Source of the DNA: Proteobacteria bacterium UBA2383
GTDB lineage: Bacteria; Pseudomonadota; Gammaproteobacteria; Competibacterales; Competibacteraceae
Assembly: GCA_002343485.1 (NCBI GenBank)
Contig: DDST01000065.1
Location: 1,859 to 20,701 of the forward strand
DNA length: 18,843 nt
Direction: 5' to 3'
How positions within the stretch are numbered: position 1 is the stretch's first letter; each line of letters starts with the position of its first letter. Below are positions 7,924-14,569 of the stretch, one piece after another. The notes beneath the pieces were generated by a model. The model had not been told where the DNA came from. It saw only the letters and a list, made by a program, of their open reading frames with translations, and did not search any database. The translations under genes were made by a program, and so were the position numbers.

Positions 7924-8255
7924 ACAGGTCTCCAAAACTTGGAAAGAAGAATCATGGTGCGGGATAGGAAACCGACCGCTTCATAGCCTAGTGAACAGCC
8001 GGGATAAAAGCTACTGAGATGAAGAAATGGGTATCAAAAACCGGGATGATTGGAATGCGGCCTATCAAATCACTTATTGAAAATATGTCTTTTTTGTACT
8101 ACACTTTGCAAAATGGAAGTTGATCACAAAACGGCGGAGGTGAGTCTTCCATAACAGGATCGGCAGGGCGCTGGTAAGACAGGAAAGCAAGCCGCGTTTT
8201 GATGATTCGGGCAGGGAAAAACCGAGGAAGGATATTTAGCAATCGGAGGTGTACC
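7924..8255. other. Intergenic region between divergent genes (332 bp)
   Basis: Lies between the HdeA-like gene (minus) and the 91-residue protein (plus). The half nearer the plus gene contains the candidate promoter at 8077-8105. If that is used, the message has a leader of about 145 nt, G/A-rich and with several GGAGG/GGAAGG-like runs. I could not match the leader to a riboswitch class; in particular I see no cobalamin B12-box pattern. The other half shows nothing I can name. Confidence 0.4.
8077..8105 (+). promoter_or_regulatory. Candidate sigma-70 promoter for the 91-residue protein
   Basis: TTGAAA (8077-8082), a 17-bp T-rich spacer, then TACACT (8100-8105). Five of six bases match the -35 consensus and four of six the -10, with ideal spacing. 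Transcription would start near 8112, about 145 nt before the start codon. Confidence 0.4.
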
Positions 8256-8531
8256 ATGTTGACTTATGAGGATTGTGTCGGTCTAACCGATCTGGAAGAA
8301 GACGAAATTGAAGCGATTGCTCAACATGAGCATATGCCGGAGATCGTCGCTGCTGAACTGGGGTGTTGTTTGGTTCATGATCCCAAAGGCATTCCGCAGA
8401 TCAAGCAAATCATTCTCGATGACATCGAAGATGCCTATCGGCATGGCCATCCAGGGGAAGCGAGGCACTGGAAGGAAGTATTGGAACACTTCAGTGTCAA
8501 TCATCCGGTCTTCGAGCGTGAAGCGGCGTAA
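8256..8531 (+). CDS. Conserved 91-residue protein of unknown function
   Basis: The start at 8256 is favoured over the in-frame 8199 because CGGAGGT lies 5 nt upstream and the predicted protein then begins MLTYEDCVGLTDLEEDEIEA, a pattern I recall from short uncharacterised gammaproteobacterial proteins. The sequence is strongly acidic in its first 35 residues and looks all-helical. Possible metal ligands are scattered through it: Cys7, HEH at 24-26, Cys37-Cys38, His41, HGH at 63-65, His71, His78 and His83. There is no signal peptide, membrane segment or recognised domain. It stands alone, followed by a G-rich palindrome and then the hydrolase gene 131 bp on. Function not assignable from sequence. 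Confidence 0.82.
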   Translation: MLTYEDCVGLTDLEEDEIEAIAQHEHMPEIVAAELGCCLVHDPKGIPQIKQIILDDIEDAYRHGHPGEARHWKEVLEHFSVNHPVFEREAA

Positions 8532-8565
8532 TCTGTAGCAAGTCCTTCTGAATCCCCTCCTCCAA

Positions 8566-8588
8566 CCCTCCCCTTATGCAGGGGAGGG
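8566..8588. repeat. G-rich interspersed palindrome (REP-like) / possible terminator
   Basis: CCCTCCCC (8566-8573) and GGGGAGGG (8581-8588) form a perfect 8-bp GC stem with loop TTATGCA. The left flank CCCCTCCTCCAA and the right GGGGGATATT extend the typical layout of an interspersed repeat. It is 35 bp after the stop of the 91-residue protein gene and could end its transcript, though no T-run follows directly. The sequence resembles the G-rich repeats at 3261-3319 and the hairpin at 10991-11017. Confidence 0.6.
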
Positions 8589-8662
8589 GGATATTCACCT
8601 TTAATGCCGTGTCTAACGTTGGTTGAATCTTCCGTTGATTAATCATCTGGAGTCCTTTCGCT

Positions 8663-10954
8663 ATGCCTGAAACAAAAACTGGCCTTGTCAAATTCATCCT
8701 AGGATTTTGGATAGTGTTCCTGACATCGATGCCGCTGGCCTTGGCTGCAGAAACAGCGCTGGATCGCTATGTGAACCGGCTCGACCCGAACTACACCTAT
8801 AGCCAGTATCATTCAGAGAATGGTGGTCTTTACACCGCCTATTTTCTCACGATGACTTCCCAGCAATGGCGCTCTGCCAGCGAGGTAGATCGGCCTGTCT
8901 GGACGCATGAGGTCGCTATTGTTATTCCAAAACGCGGGCTGGATGAAACCGATACAGCGATCTTGCTGATCGATGGCGGCGACAACAACGACACACCGAT
9001 GGATGAGATAGATCCGATTCTCGGAGCAATCGCATGGGTCAGGGGCGTCGTTATCGCAGTGGTTCGACAGGTGCCGAACCAACCCCTGTTTTTCACCGAC
9101 GAAACCGGAAATGGACGCAAGGAAGATGCGATTCTGGCATATAGCCTGGACAAGGCGCTGGATACTGGCGACCCAGAATGGGCAGTGCATTTAGCGATGA
9201 CCAAGGCGGCCGTGCGCGCCATGGATACTATTCAGGAATTTTCCGCCAGCAAGGGCAAGACGGTGAAGGACTTCCTAGTGCTGGGTGGTTCCAAGCGCGG
9301 CTGGACCACTTGGTTGACTGCTGCTGTAGATAAGCGTGTCCGGGCCATCGTGCCGGCCTCTATTGACATGCTGAATCTGGGTCAACAATTCATCCATCAT
9401 TGGGAGGCTTATGGCTTTTACGCACCGGCGTTGAATGATTACGTGGAATTCGATTTACCCTGCCGGGTGCAGACGGCTGAAGGACAGGCGCTGTTACAAG
9501 TCGTTGATCCTTATACCTACCGTGACCGCTACACCATGCCGAAACTCATTCTCAACGCTGCCGGAGACCAGTTTTTCACATCCGATTCCTCACGGTTCTA
9601 TTACGAGGGCCTGCCCGGTCCCAAGTGGCTGCGCTACGCGCCAAACACCGATCACAAGCAGAGTGAGGACGTGATTTTGTCTGGTCTATCGTGGATGGAC
9701 GATATTCTGGATAGCAAGACCAGCCCTCAATTGATCTGGGCATTGGAGAATGAAGGAACGCTACGGATTTCGCCGGCGTCGACTCCTAAAGAAGTGAGGT
9801 TGTGGCAGGCGACCAACCCGGATAGCCGAGATTTCCGTTTGGAGAAAATTGGCGCGGCATGGACTTCGCAGATCTTGACCCGCGAAGCCAACGGCACCTA
9901 TGCAGGTACGGTCCAAAAGCCCGCGGCTGGCTGGACGGCATTCCTGATCGAGGCCACTTTTGAAGCAGCCGGCCTTGAGCCAGCCAATCCCGATCAGGTC
10001 TATACCACCGGTATTCAAATCATCCCGGATACGCTGCCGTTTGCAGGGACCGCGTGCGGGGGTGCGCAAAGAGCCTATCTGGAGAGTCCGCAACAAAGCT
10101 CGTTCGAGAGCGGGATCGGCCTGATCCGGGGTTGGGTTTGCAACGCGAACACCGTAGAGATGCAGATTGATGATGGAGAACGGCATCAGGTGGCCTATGG
10201 CACAACGCGCAAGGACACGGTGGAAGTCTGCGGCGATGACGATAACGGGTTTGGCTACACCTTTAATTGGAACGCCTTGGGCGCGGGTACCCATCGTTTG
10301 CGCGCCTTCGCCGATGGCCGGGAATTCGCTAACGTCACTTTCAATGTGACGGCTTTGGGCGAGGATTTCCTGCGTGGGGTCAGCGGAGAATACATATTAC
10401 AGGACTTCCCTCAGGCCAATGCCAGCGTGACCGTGCGTTGGTCCGAACCCCATCAGAATTTCGTGATCGCCGGCGCCAGTCAGAATTCAATCAGTGCGCA
10501 AGCTGGTATCGCGGTTCCACTGGCCTCACCGTCCGCTTATTTGGAAAGCCCGCAACAAGGCTCTTTTGAAAGCGGGATCGGACTGATTCGAGGTTGGATT
10601 TGTGAGGCGAACAACGTGACGGTGCAAATCAATGATGGAGAACTACAGCAAGTTGCTTACGGCACGACGCGCAAGGATACCATCGGGGTTTGTGGCGATG
10701 ACAATAACGGGTTTGGCTACACGTTTAACTGGAATGCCTTAGGAACAGGTATTCACCGGCTACGAGCCTTCGTGGATGGTATGGAATTCGCCAACGTGAG
10801 CTTCAACGTGACTACATTGGGAGTGGAGTTCCTGCAAGGCGTCAGTGGTCAATACGCGTTGCTGGATTTCCCGCATAACGGCCAAAGTGTGGTTGTGCAA
10901 TGGGCAGAACCGCACCAGAATTTCGTGATTAGTAAATATAATGTTCCTCAATGA
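8663..10954 (+). CDS. Secreted PhoPQ-regulated-type alpha/beta-hydrolase with two C-terminal repeat domains
   Basis: 763 residues. A signal peptide (1 to about 29, ending PLALAA) indicates export. Residues 30 to about 430 match the PhoPQ-activated pathogenicity-related family (PqaA-like), an alpha/beta-hydrolase group of uncertain substrate. The nucleophile elbow is LGGSKRGWTTW with Ser210, and a plausible triad is completed by Asp302 (AAGDQFF) and His331 (NTDHKQ). EIDP and the ETGN-GRKEDAILAYS region (147-161) are also family-like. The rest is extra: two 131-residue domains (472-602 and 626-756) of about 76% identity by eye, each with two Cys, a D-(D/N)-NGFGYTFNWN core and an EPHQNFVI end. 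Family members normally stop after the hydrolase, so the tail is an acquired module, probably for binding to a surface or polymer (inference). An SD-like TGGAG lies 10 nt before the ATG. Confidence 0.88.
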   Translation: MPETKTGLVKFILGFWIVFLTSMPLALAAETALDRYVNRLDPNYTYSQYHSENGGLYTAYFLTMTSQQWRSASEVDRPVWTHEVAIVIPKRGLDETDTAILLIDGGDNNDTPMDEIDPILGAIAWVRGVVIAVVRQVPNQPLFFTDETGNGRKEDAILAYSLDKALDTGDPEWAVHLAMTKAAVRAMDTIQEFSASKGKTVKDFLVLGGSKRGWTTWLTAAVDKRVRAIVPASIDMLNLGQQFIHHWEAYGFYAPALNDYVEFDLPCRVQTAEGQALLQVVDPYTYRDRYTMPKLILNAAGDQFFTSDSSRFYYEGLPGPKWLRYAPNTDHKQSEDVILSGLSWMDDILDSKTSPQLIWALENEGTLRISPASTPKEVRLWQATNPDSRDFRLEKIGAAWTSQILTREANGTYAGTVQKPAAGWTAFLIEATFEAAGLEPANPDQVYTTGIQIIPDTLPFAGTACGGAQRAYLESPQQSSFESGIGLIRGWVCNANTVEMQIDDGERHQVAYGTTRKDTVEVCGDDDNGFGYTFNWNALGAGTHRLRAFADGREFANVTFNVTALGEDFLRGVSGEYILQDFPQANASVTVRWSEPHQNFVIAGASQNSISAQAGIAVPLASPSAYLESPQQGSFESGIGLIRGWICEANNVTVQINDGELQQVAYGTTRKDTIGVCGDDNNGFGYTFNWNALGTGIHRLRAFVDGMEFANVSFNVTTLGVEFLQGVSGQYALLDFPHNGQSVVVQWAEPHQNFVISKYNVPQ
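10076..10468 (+). repeat. Coding repeat domain, copy 1 (131 residues)
   Basis: Encodes residues 472-602 of the hydrolase, from YLESPQQ to EPHQNFVI. It has the same length, 393 bp, as copy 2. The Cys pair (GWVC and VEVCGDDD) spaced about 31 residues suggests a disulfide. Gly/Asn/aromatic-rich strands suggest a small beta-sandwich. Confidence 0.85.
10538..10930 (+). repeat. Coding repeat domain, copy 2 (131 residues)
   Basis: Encodes residues 626-756, from YLESPQQ to EPHQNFVI, ending 7 codons before the stop. 31 of 131 residues differ from copy 1 by my count, with no indels. Both cysteines and the NGFGYTFNWNALG core are kept. The 23-residue linker between copies is Ala/Ser/Pro-rich. Confidence 0.85.
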
Positions 10955-10982
10955 GATGAGGTTGTCTGCGTCAACCTCATCT
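10954..10982 (+). terminator. Perfect 11-bp hairpin directly at the hydrolase stop codon
   Basis: AGATGAGGTTG (10954-10964) pairs fully with CAACCTCATCT (10972-10982), loop TCTGCGT. The stem includes the last base of the TGA stop. No T-run follows (ACAATATCCCCCC), so it may protect the 3' end or aid Rho-dependent ending and is not a classical intrinsic terminator. Confidence 0.5.
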
Positions 10983-11338
10983 ACAATATCCCCCCTTTCG
11001 TGGATCGAGAGAGGGGGTGGGGCTGGAATCAGTGCGGCCAGAAAAGCGCAGAGAATGGCAATACGCTGTATAACTATCTAGATTGAATGCTCTTGAATCT
11101 GGCCTCATTGGCTAGAATCGCGCCCCTCGATGTTTCCACCCTGCTCGACAGGGTGGAATGCTGCACTGCGATCTTCGCCGAGATTTGCGTTGAGAAATGC
11201 CTGATCCATCGGTAGCTGCACATCCCAGCCACCGGTGAAGCTGATCTGCACAATAGCGTATTTAAGGCTTGAAACGCATGTTGAGCGCCTCCACAGGAAA
11301 TGACTTTCCGGACAACCAAGTTAAAGTACACATCTTCC
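10983..11338. other. Intergenic region with two further hairpins (356 bp)
   Basis: Contains a G/C-run hairpin (arms 10991-10999 and 11009-11017, nine pairs with one G-U), related in style to the palindrome near 8570. It also holds a perfect 10-bp hairpin TTCCACCCTG (11134-11143) / CAGGGTGGAA (11149-11158) with loop CTCGA. Between 11105 and 11251 the minus strand has a 48-codon frame with a GTG start and reasonable codon content, but I recognise nothing in it and do not call it a gene. The promoter of the DUF368 gene should be here; none is clear. Confidence 0.45.
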
Positions 11339-12277
11339 ATGAAGCTAAATATTAATAAAGAAACTGCGATTATTGCGGCTAAGGGGTTCTGCATGGGCAG
11401 CGCCGATGTGATACCCGGCGTAAGTGGTGGAACGATGGCCTTCATTCTGGGCATATATCCCCGGTTGCTGGCAGCGATTAACTCATTCGATCTGGTTTGG
11501 TTGCGTATGTTGATGCGCTTCGATGTGAAAGGAGCGTTGACTTATCCGCACTTTGGTTTTTTATTGCCGCTGGGTACCGGGATTTTTGCTGCGTTGCTCT
11601 TTTTTACCCGGGTCGTATCCTTGCCGGGTTATCTGGAGACTGACCCGGAGCTGATCTACGGCTTGTTTTTTGGTCTGATTGTTAGCTCGGCCATCGTGTT
11701 GCTTAGGCATATACCGCAATGGTCCGGGATGCGCTGGGTGCAATTGATCGCGGGCACCTTCCTTGGGTTGGTGGTGGTTAACCTGGTTCCGACTACCACG
11801 CCGGATGCTGCTTGGTTCATCTTTCTGAGCGGTGCGCTGGCGATCACTGCCATGATTTTGCCAGGCATCTCCGGTTCCTTCATCCTTCTGATTCTTGGCA
11901 AATACGCTTACATCTTTGACGCCCTGGGACATTTCCGCTTCACGGTCATCATTCCCTTTGCTCTGGGGGTCGCCACCGGGCTGGCGCTGTTCAGCCGTTT
12001 TCTGGAATGGTTACTGCGGGTCTATCGCCAGGGGACCATCACGGTGATCATCGGAATTCTAATCGGCACGCTGTGGCTGATTTGGCCATTTCAGAATAAG
12101 GTCTATGTGGAAGTGAGTGGAAAACAGCGCTTACTCGGCTCGACTCCGGAGCTGCCGGACAGCCTTAATAGCACGGTGTTACTATCGATACTGTTGATGG
12201 TTGCCGGCTTCGTCGCCGTGCTGGTAATCGACCGGCTATCGCAAATAAAAAATGATGGAGAATCGATAGCTGATTGA
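11339..12277 (+). CDS. DUF368 membrane protein, polyprenyl-phosphate transporter (PopT family)
   Basis: 312 residues from the ATG at 11339. An ATG at 11300 is also in frame with AGGAA directly against it, but family members start 10-15 residues before the first signature, which favours 11339. The signature GFCMGSADVIPGVSGGT (residues 17-32) recurs in modified form as AMILPGISGSF (171-181). These are the two inverted-repeat PG(V/I)SG elements of the family. About eight hydrophobic helices are visible, with a short loop at about 263-285. DUF368 proteins have been shown in Vibrio cholerae and Gram-positive bacteria to be undecaprenyl-phosphate translocases that return the lipid carrier to the cytoplasmic face, so a role in recycling the envelope-glycan carrier is inferred. 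Stands alone; convergent with the DUF1269 gene. Confidence 0.92.
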   Translation: MKLNINKETAIIAAKGFCMGSADVIPGVSGGTMAFILGIYPRLLAAINSFDLVWLRMLMRFDVKGALTYPHFGFLLPLGTGIFAALLFFTRVVSLPGYLETDPELIYGLFFGLIVSSAIVLLRHIPQWSGMRWVQLIAGTFLGLVVVNLVPTTTPDAAWFIFLSGALAITAMILPGISGSFILLILGKYAYIFDALGHFRFTVIIPFALGVATGLALFSRFLEWLLRVYRQGTITVIIGILIGTLWLIWPFQNKVYVEVSGKQRLLGSTPELPDSLNSTVLLSILLMVAGFVAVLVIDRLSQIKNDGESIAD

Positions 12278-12433
12278 TGGTGGTATTGCACCAGGGGAAT
12301 CAGCGCCATCCGCTTGTTGCAAAAAGCGCTGGCTGGAGCCTCATCGGCGGAAACCATTCATCAGGCGTGCCCAAAGTCTGAATGCAGATTCAATGACCTA
12401 AGGGCACGTACTGTCGATCGTCAGGGGTTGCGG

Positions 12434-12946
12434 TTATGGGAAAGCGGGAATGGTCGGTTCCGTGCCTTCGGGGTGCGCCTCGGGATGGTGCGTCGCCACG
12501 AGGGCGGTGATCTCATCAACCCGATTACGCGGTACATCGATCATCATCAGCAGTTCACCCTGCTCGATTGCGGCCTCAAATTGCTTCAGTCGCGTATTGT
12601 CAACGTTGAGACCGATCATTCCGCTTAACCACGCTCCAACACCGGCGCCGGCTAGACCGCTGGCTAAGACGATCCCACCTCCGGCCACCACTAGACTGAC
12701 CGAAGTCAGCGCTACGGCAACCAATCCTGCCAAAGCGCCAAACGAGCCGCCAACCGCCAGACCCCGCTCCATCGCGGGGATAAAGTCACTTCTCTGGAGG
12801 AACGAAGCCACCGGCAGATGCTCAAGCGGCGTACCCTGTTTCGCCAGGATGTGGATGTGCCGCTCTTCAATCCGTGCGAGCAATAATTCATCCACGATCT
12901 TTTTCGCTACCTCCGTTTGAGGAACCAAAAAATAGATACGCTTCAT
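12434..12946 (-). CDS. DUF1269-type protein with glycine-zipper membrane segment
   Basis: 170 residues from the ATG at 12946, chosen over 12982 because GGAGA lies 5 nt upstream and the protein then begins MKRIYFLVPQ, as relatives do. Residues 1-60 form an alpha/beta part (KRIYFLVP, IHILAKQGTPLEHL) reminiscent of ferredoxin-like folds of the 'general stress protein 17M' type. Residues 62-114 are a Gly/Ala-rich hydrophobic stretch (GGSFGALAGLVAVAL, GGGIVLASGLAGAGVGAWLSGMIG), a probable glycine-zipper hairpin in the membrane. Residues 115-150 form a second alpha/beta part with LLMMIDVPRNRVDEI, and the tail is Pro/Glu/His-rich. No catalytic motif. Function unknown; relatives are often stress-linked, but nothing here shows it. 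Confidence 0.75.
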   Translation of the reverse strand: MKRIYFLVPQTEVAKKIVDELLLARIEERHIHILAKQGTPLEHLPVASFLQRSDFIPAMERGLAVGGSFGALAGLVAVALTSVSLVVAGGGIVLASGLAGAGVGAWLSGMIGLNVDNTRLKQFEAAIEQGELLMMIDVPRNRVDEITALVATHHPEAHPEGTEPTIPAFP

Positions 12947-13125
12947 CTTGCTCTCCTTCTCCTCTACCGCAGCAAGAATCAACCGGTTAGACCGCGGAAG
13001 GATTCATGCGTCCGGTTCCGCATTATTAACCTGCTTCTGGATAGTTCCTGGAAAATCAAATCCAAGGAACCTTCCATAGCTAGGCCGATGCTATGCCTCA
13101 CATCATGAGAAGTAAAGCCATAAAA

Positions 13126-13811
13126 CTATTGAATGTTATCGTCATGGGCAATAATTTCCATAAGATTTGATGAGATGAGCGAGGGGGTGTTGGGTGGTGC
13201 GAGCGGGCGGCGTTTTTTGAGGTTGGCGGAGTCGTGTTCAATGGGGTTAAGATCGGGACTCTAGGGAGGCAAGAAGGGGAGATGATGGCTGTTTTCCTGG
13301 GCGATGGCCGCCAGATCTTTCTTTTTGTGAAAAGCGGCATTATCGAAGATCAAGGTTGAATCCGGACGCAATTCCTGACGCAACAGGCGGCGCATTCAAT
13401 CATTCACCCGATGGGCGTTGGCGGTGCCGGAGAACAGCATCGGAGCCAGAAAATCCGGGCCACACCGCGCAGCAATCAGACTTTCGCGAGGCCGCTTGTG
13501 GCACGGCAGTTGCCGTAAACCGGGTGGCCACGCGGGCTCCAGCCGTGGCGGCGATAGGATTCCGGCTCAAAACCGGATGCGTCGATATCAACCCAATCCG
13601 CTGAACCGCGCCCGGTCGTGATCCAGCGCAACTCGCGTAAGTACGCTATCCGCTTTTCTGGATCATGCTTTCGATACTTGAAGGTCTTTTTTGCGCGTGA
13701 TCTGCATTTGGTTCAAAGCCTTGCCGGCGGCACTGTGATCGACCTCACAGTACAGGTGGGGTTGTGGTCTTGCCGGAATGGCGCAGGCTCCCTGAGCGAA
13801 TAGATCGCCAT
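13126..13811 (-). pseudogene. IS630-family transposase remnant
   Basis: Pieced together from several frames on the minus strand. The start-like MAIYS (13811) is followed, after apparent deletions, by VDHSAAGKALNQMQITRKK (about 13740-13690). A frame change at an A6 run (plus 13687-13692) leads to TFKYRKHDPEKRIAYLRELR, then DIDASGFEPESYRRHGWSP and RGHPVYG with the first catalytic Asp. A second frame change near 13495-13515 leads to KRPRESLIAARCGPDF. TGA (13398-13396) then interrupts, followed by LIFDNAAFHKKKDL (second Asp). TAG (13263-13261) interrupts LPPYSPDLNP at the Tyr. The last segment, SPDLNPIEHDSANLKKRR, carries the terminal Glu and ends at TAG 13128-13126. Most of the N-terminal helix-turn-helix region is gone. 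I could not define terminal inverted repeats or a TA duplication. Clearly inactive. Confidence 0.88.
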
Positions 13812-13862
13812 GAAGATTCTTTCCTGCGACAATATTGGAGGATTGAGAGACTCAAAAATGCT

Positions 13863-13891
13863 TTGAAATTAAAAGTGAAAAACTAAAAAAT
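13863..13891 (+). promoter_or_regulatory. Weak candidate promoter for the corrinoid operon
   Basis: TTGAAA (13863-13868), a 17-bp A-rich spacer, then AAAAAT (13886-13891, four of six to consensus). It sits in a markedly AT-rich block (13855-13895) just after the transposase remnant and about 28 nt ahead of the corrinoid-protein start. No sigma-54 box or regulator palindrome was seen. Confidence 0.3.
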
Positions 13892-13924
13892 TGCTGCTGC
13901 TTTGGTAATCTGAGTATCGAAACA

Positions 13925-14569
13925 ATGAATGACTCAATGATGGACCTACTGGTAAAAGCTTTGCTTGATGGCGATCAAACTCAGGCCATTATCGAGGTCG
14001 GGAAACTCCGTGAAGCCGGTGTCCGGCGCAGGCAGATTATCACCGATGGTGTGGAAGCTGCGATGACGCAATTGGACGCCAAATGCACGGTGGAGCAATT
14101 CAATTTGCTGGAAATCATGCTGTGTGGACGCGCAGCAACCGGGGTGATGAAGGTACTCTATCCATTAGGCGCGCCACCACTTCAGACCAAGGCGGCTGTG
14201 GTGATGGGCACTCTGGAGGGTGATGTGCATGATCTGGGAAAGAACATCCTTAAAATGGTCTTGACCGCAAAAGGATACCGGGTGGTGGACTGCGGTAAGG
14301 ATTGTTCCCTGGAAAGGTTAGTTGATGCTGTAGAGCAGGAAGCGCCTGTGGCTGCCGGAATCAGTGGTTTGATCACCACTATTATTCCTCAGGTGCGTCA
14401 GATGAAGGACAAAATGGCCGAGCGAGGACTGGGGCATATCAAGGTGATCGCCGGAGGAGCGGCATTGAAGCAGGCTACCGCTGAAAGCCTGAAGGTTGAT
14501 TTCATCGCCCAGAGTGCTTTCGACGGCCTGCATTATCTGGATCAGATCGTTGGGGTGCGCCATGAATAG
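13925..14569 (+). CDS. Corrinoid (B12-binding) methyltransferase protein, MtaC/MtbC type
   Basis: 214 residues. This is the cobamide carrier that receives a methyl group from a substrate methyltransferase and passes it on, cycling Co(I)/methyl-Co(III). Residues 5-85 form the helical cap (B12-binding type 2; ALLDGDQTQAIIEVGKLREAGV, then EQFNLLEIMLCGRA). Residues 88-214 form the Rossmann-like B12 domain with the base-off signature GTLEGDVHDLGKNI (Asp100, His102, Gly105; His102 would be the lower cobalt ligand). GISGLITT and VIAGGAAL supply the other nucleotide-tail contacts. Length is normal for the stand-alone proteins. SD weak. Its last 8 bp overlap the start of the next gene, implying translational coupling. 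First gene of the operon. Confidence 0.93.
   Translation: MNDSMMDLLVKALLDGDQTQAIIEVGKLREAGVRRRQIITDGVEAAMTQLDAKCTVEQFNLLEIMLCGRAATGVMKVLYPLGAPPLQTKAAVVMGTLEGDVHDLGKNILKMVLTAKGYRVVDCGKDCSLERLVDAVEQEAPVAAGISGLITTIIPQVRQMKDKMAERGLGHIKVIAGGAALKQATAESLKVDFIAQSAFDGLHYLDQIVGVRHE

Noticed and set aside
11105..11251. 48-codon minus-strand frame with a GTG start
   Set aside because: It looks mildly protein-like, but no SD, no recognised family, and a perfect hairpin lies within it. Not enough to call a gene or a relic.
13356..13803. Plus-strand frames at 13356-13621 and 13618-13803
   Set aside because: They are antisense shadows of the IS630 remnant, whose minus-strand fragments match the transposase motif by motif.
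13812..13924. Possible cobalamin riboswitch before the corrinoid operon
   Set aside because: The space is too short and AT-rich, and no B12-box-like conserved elements are visible.
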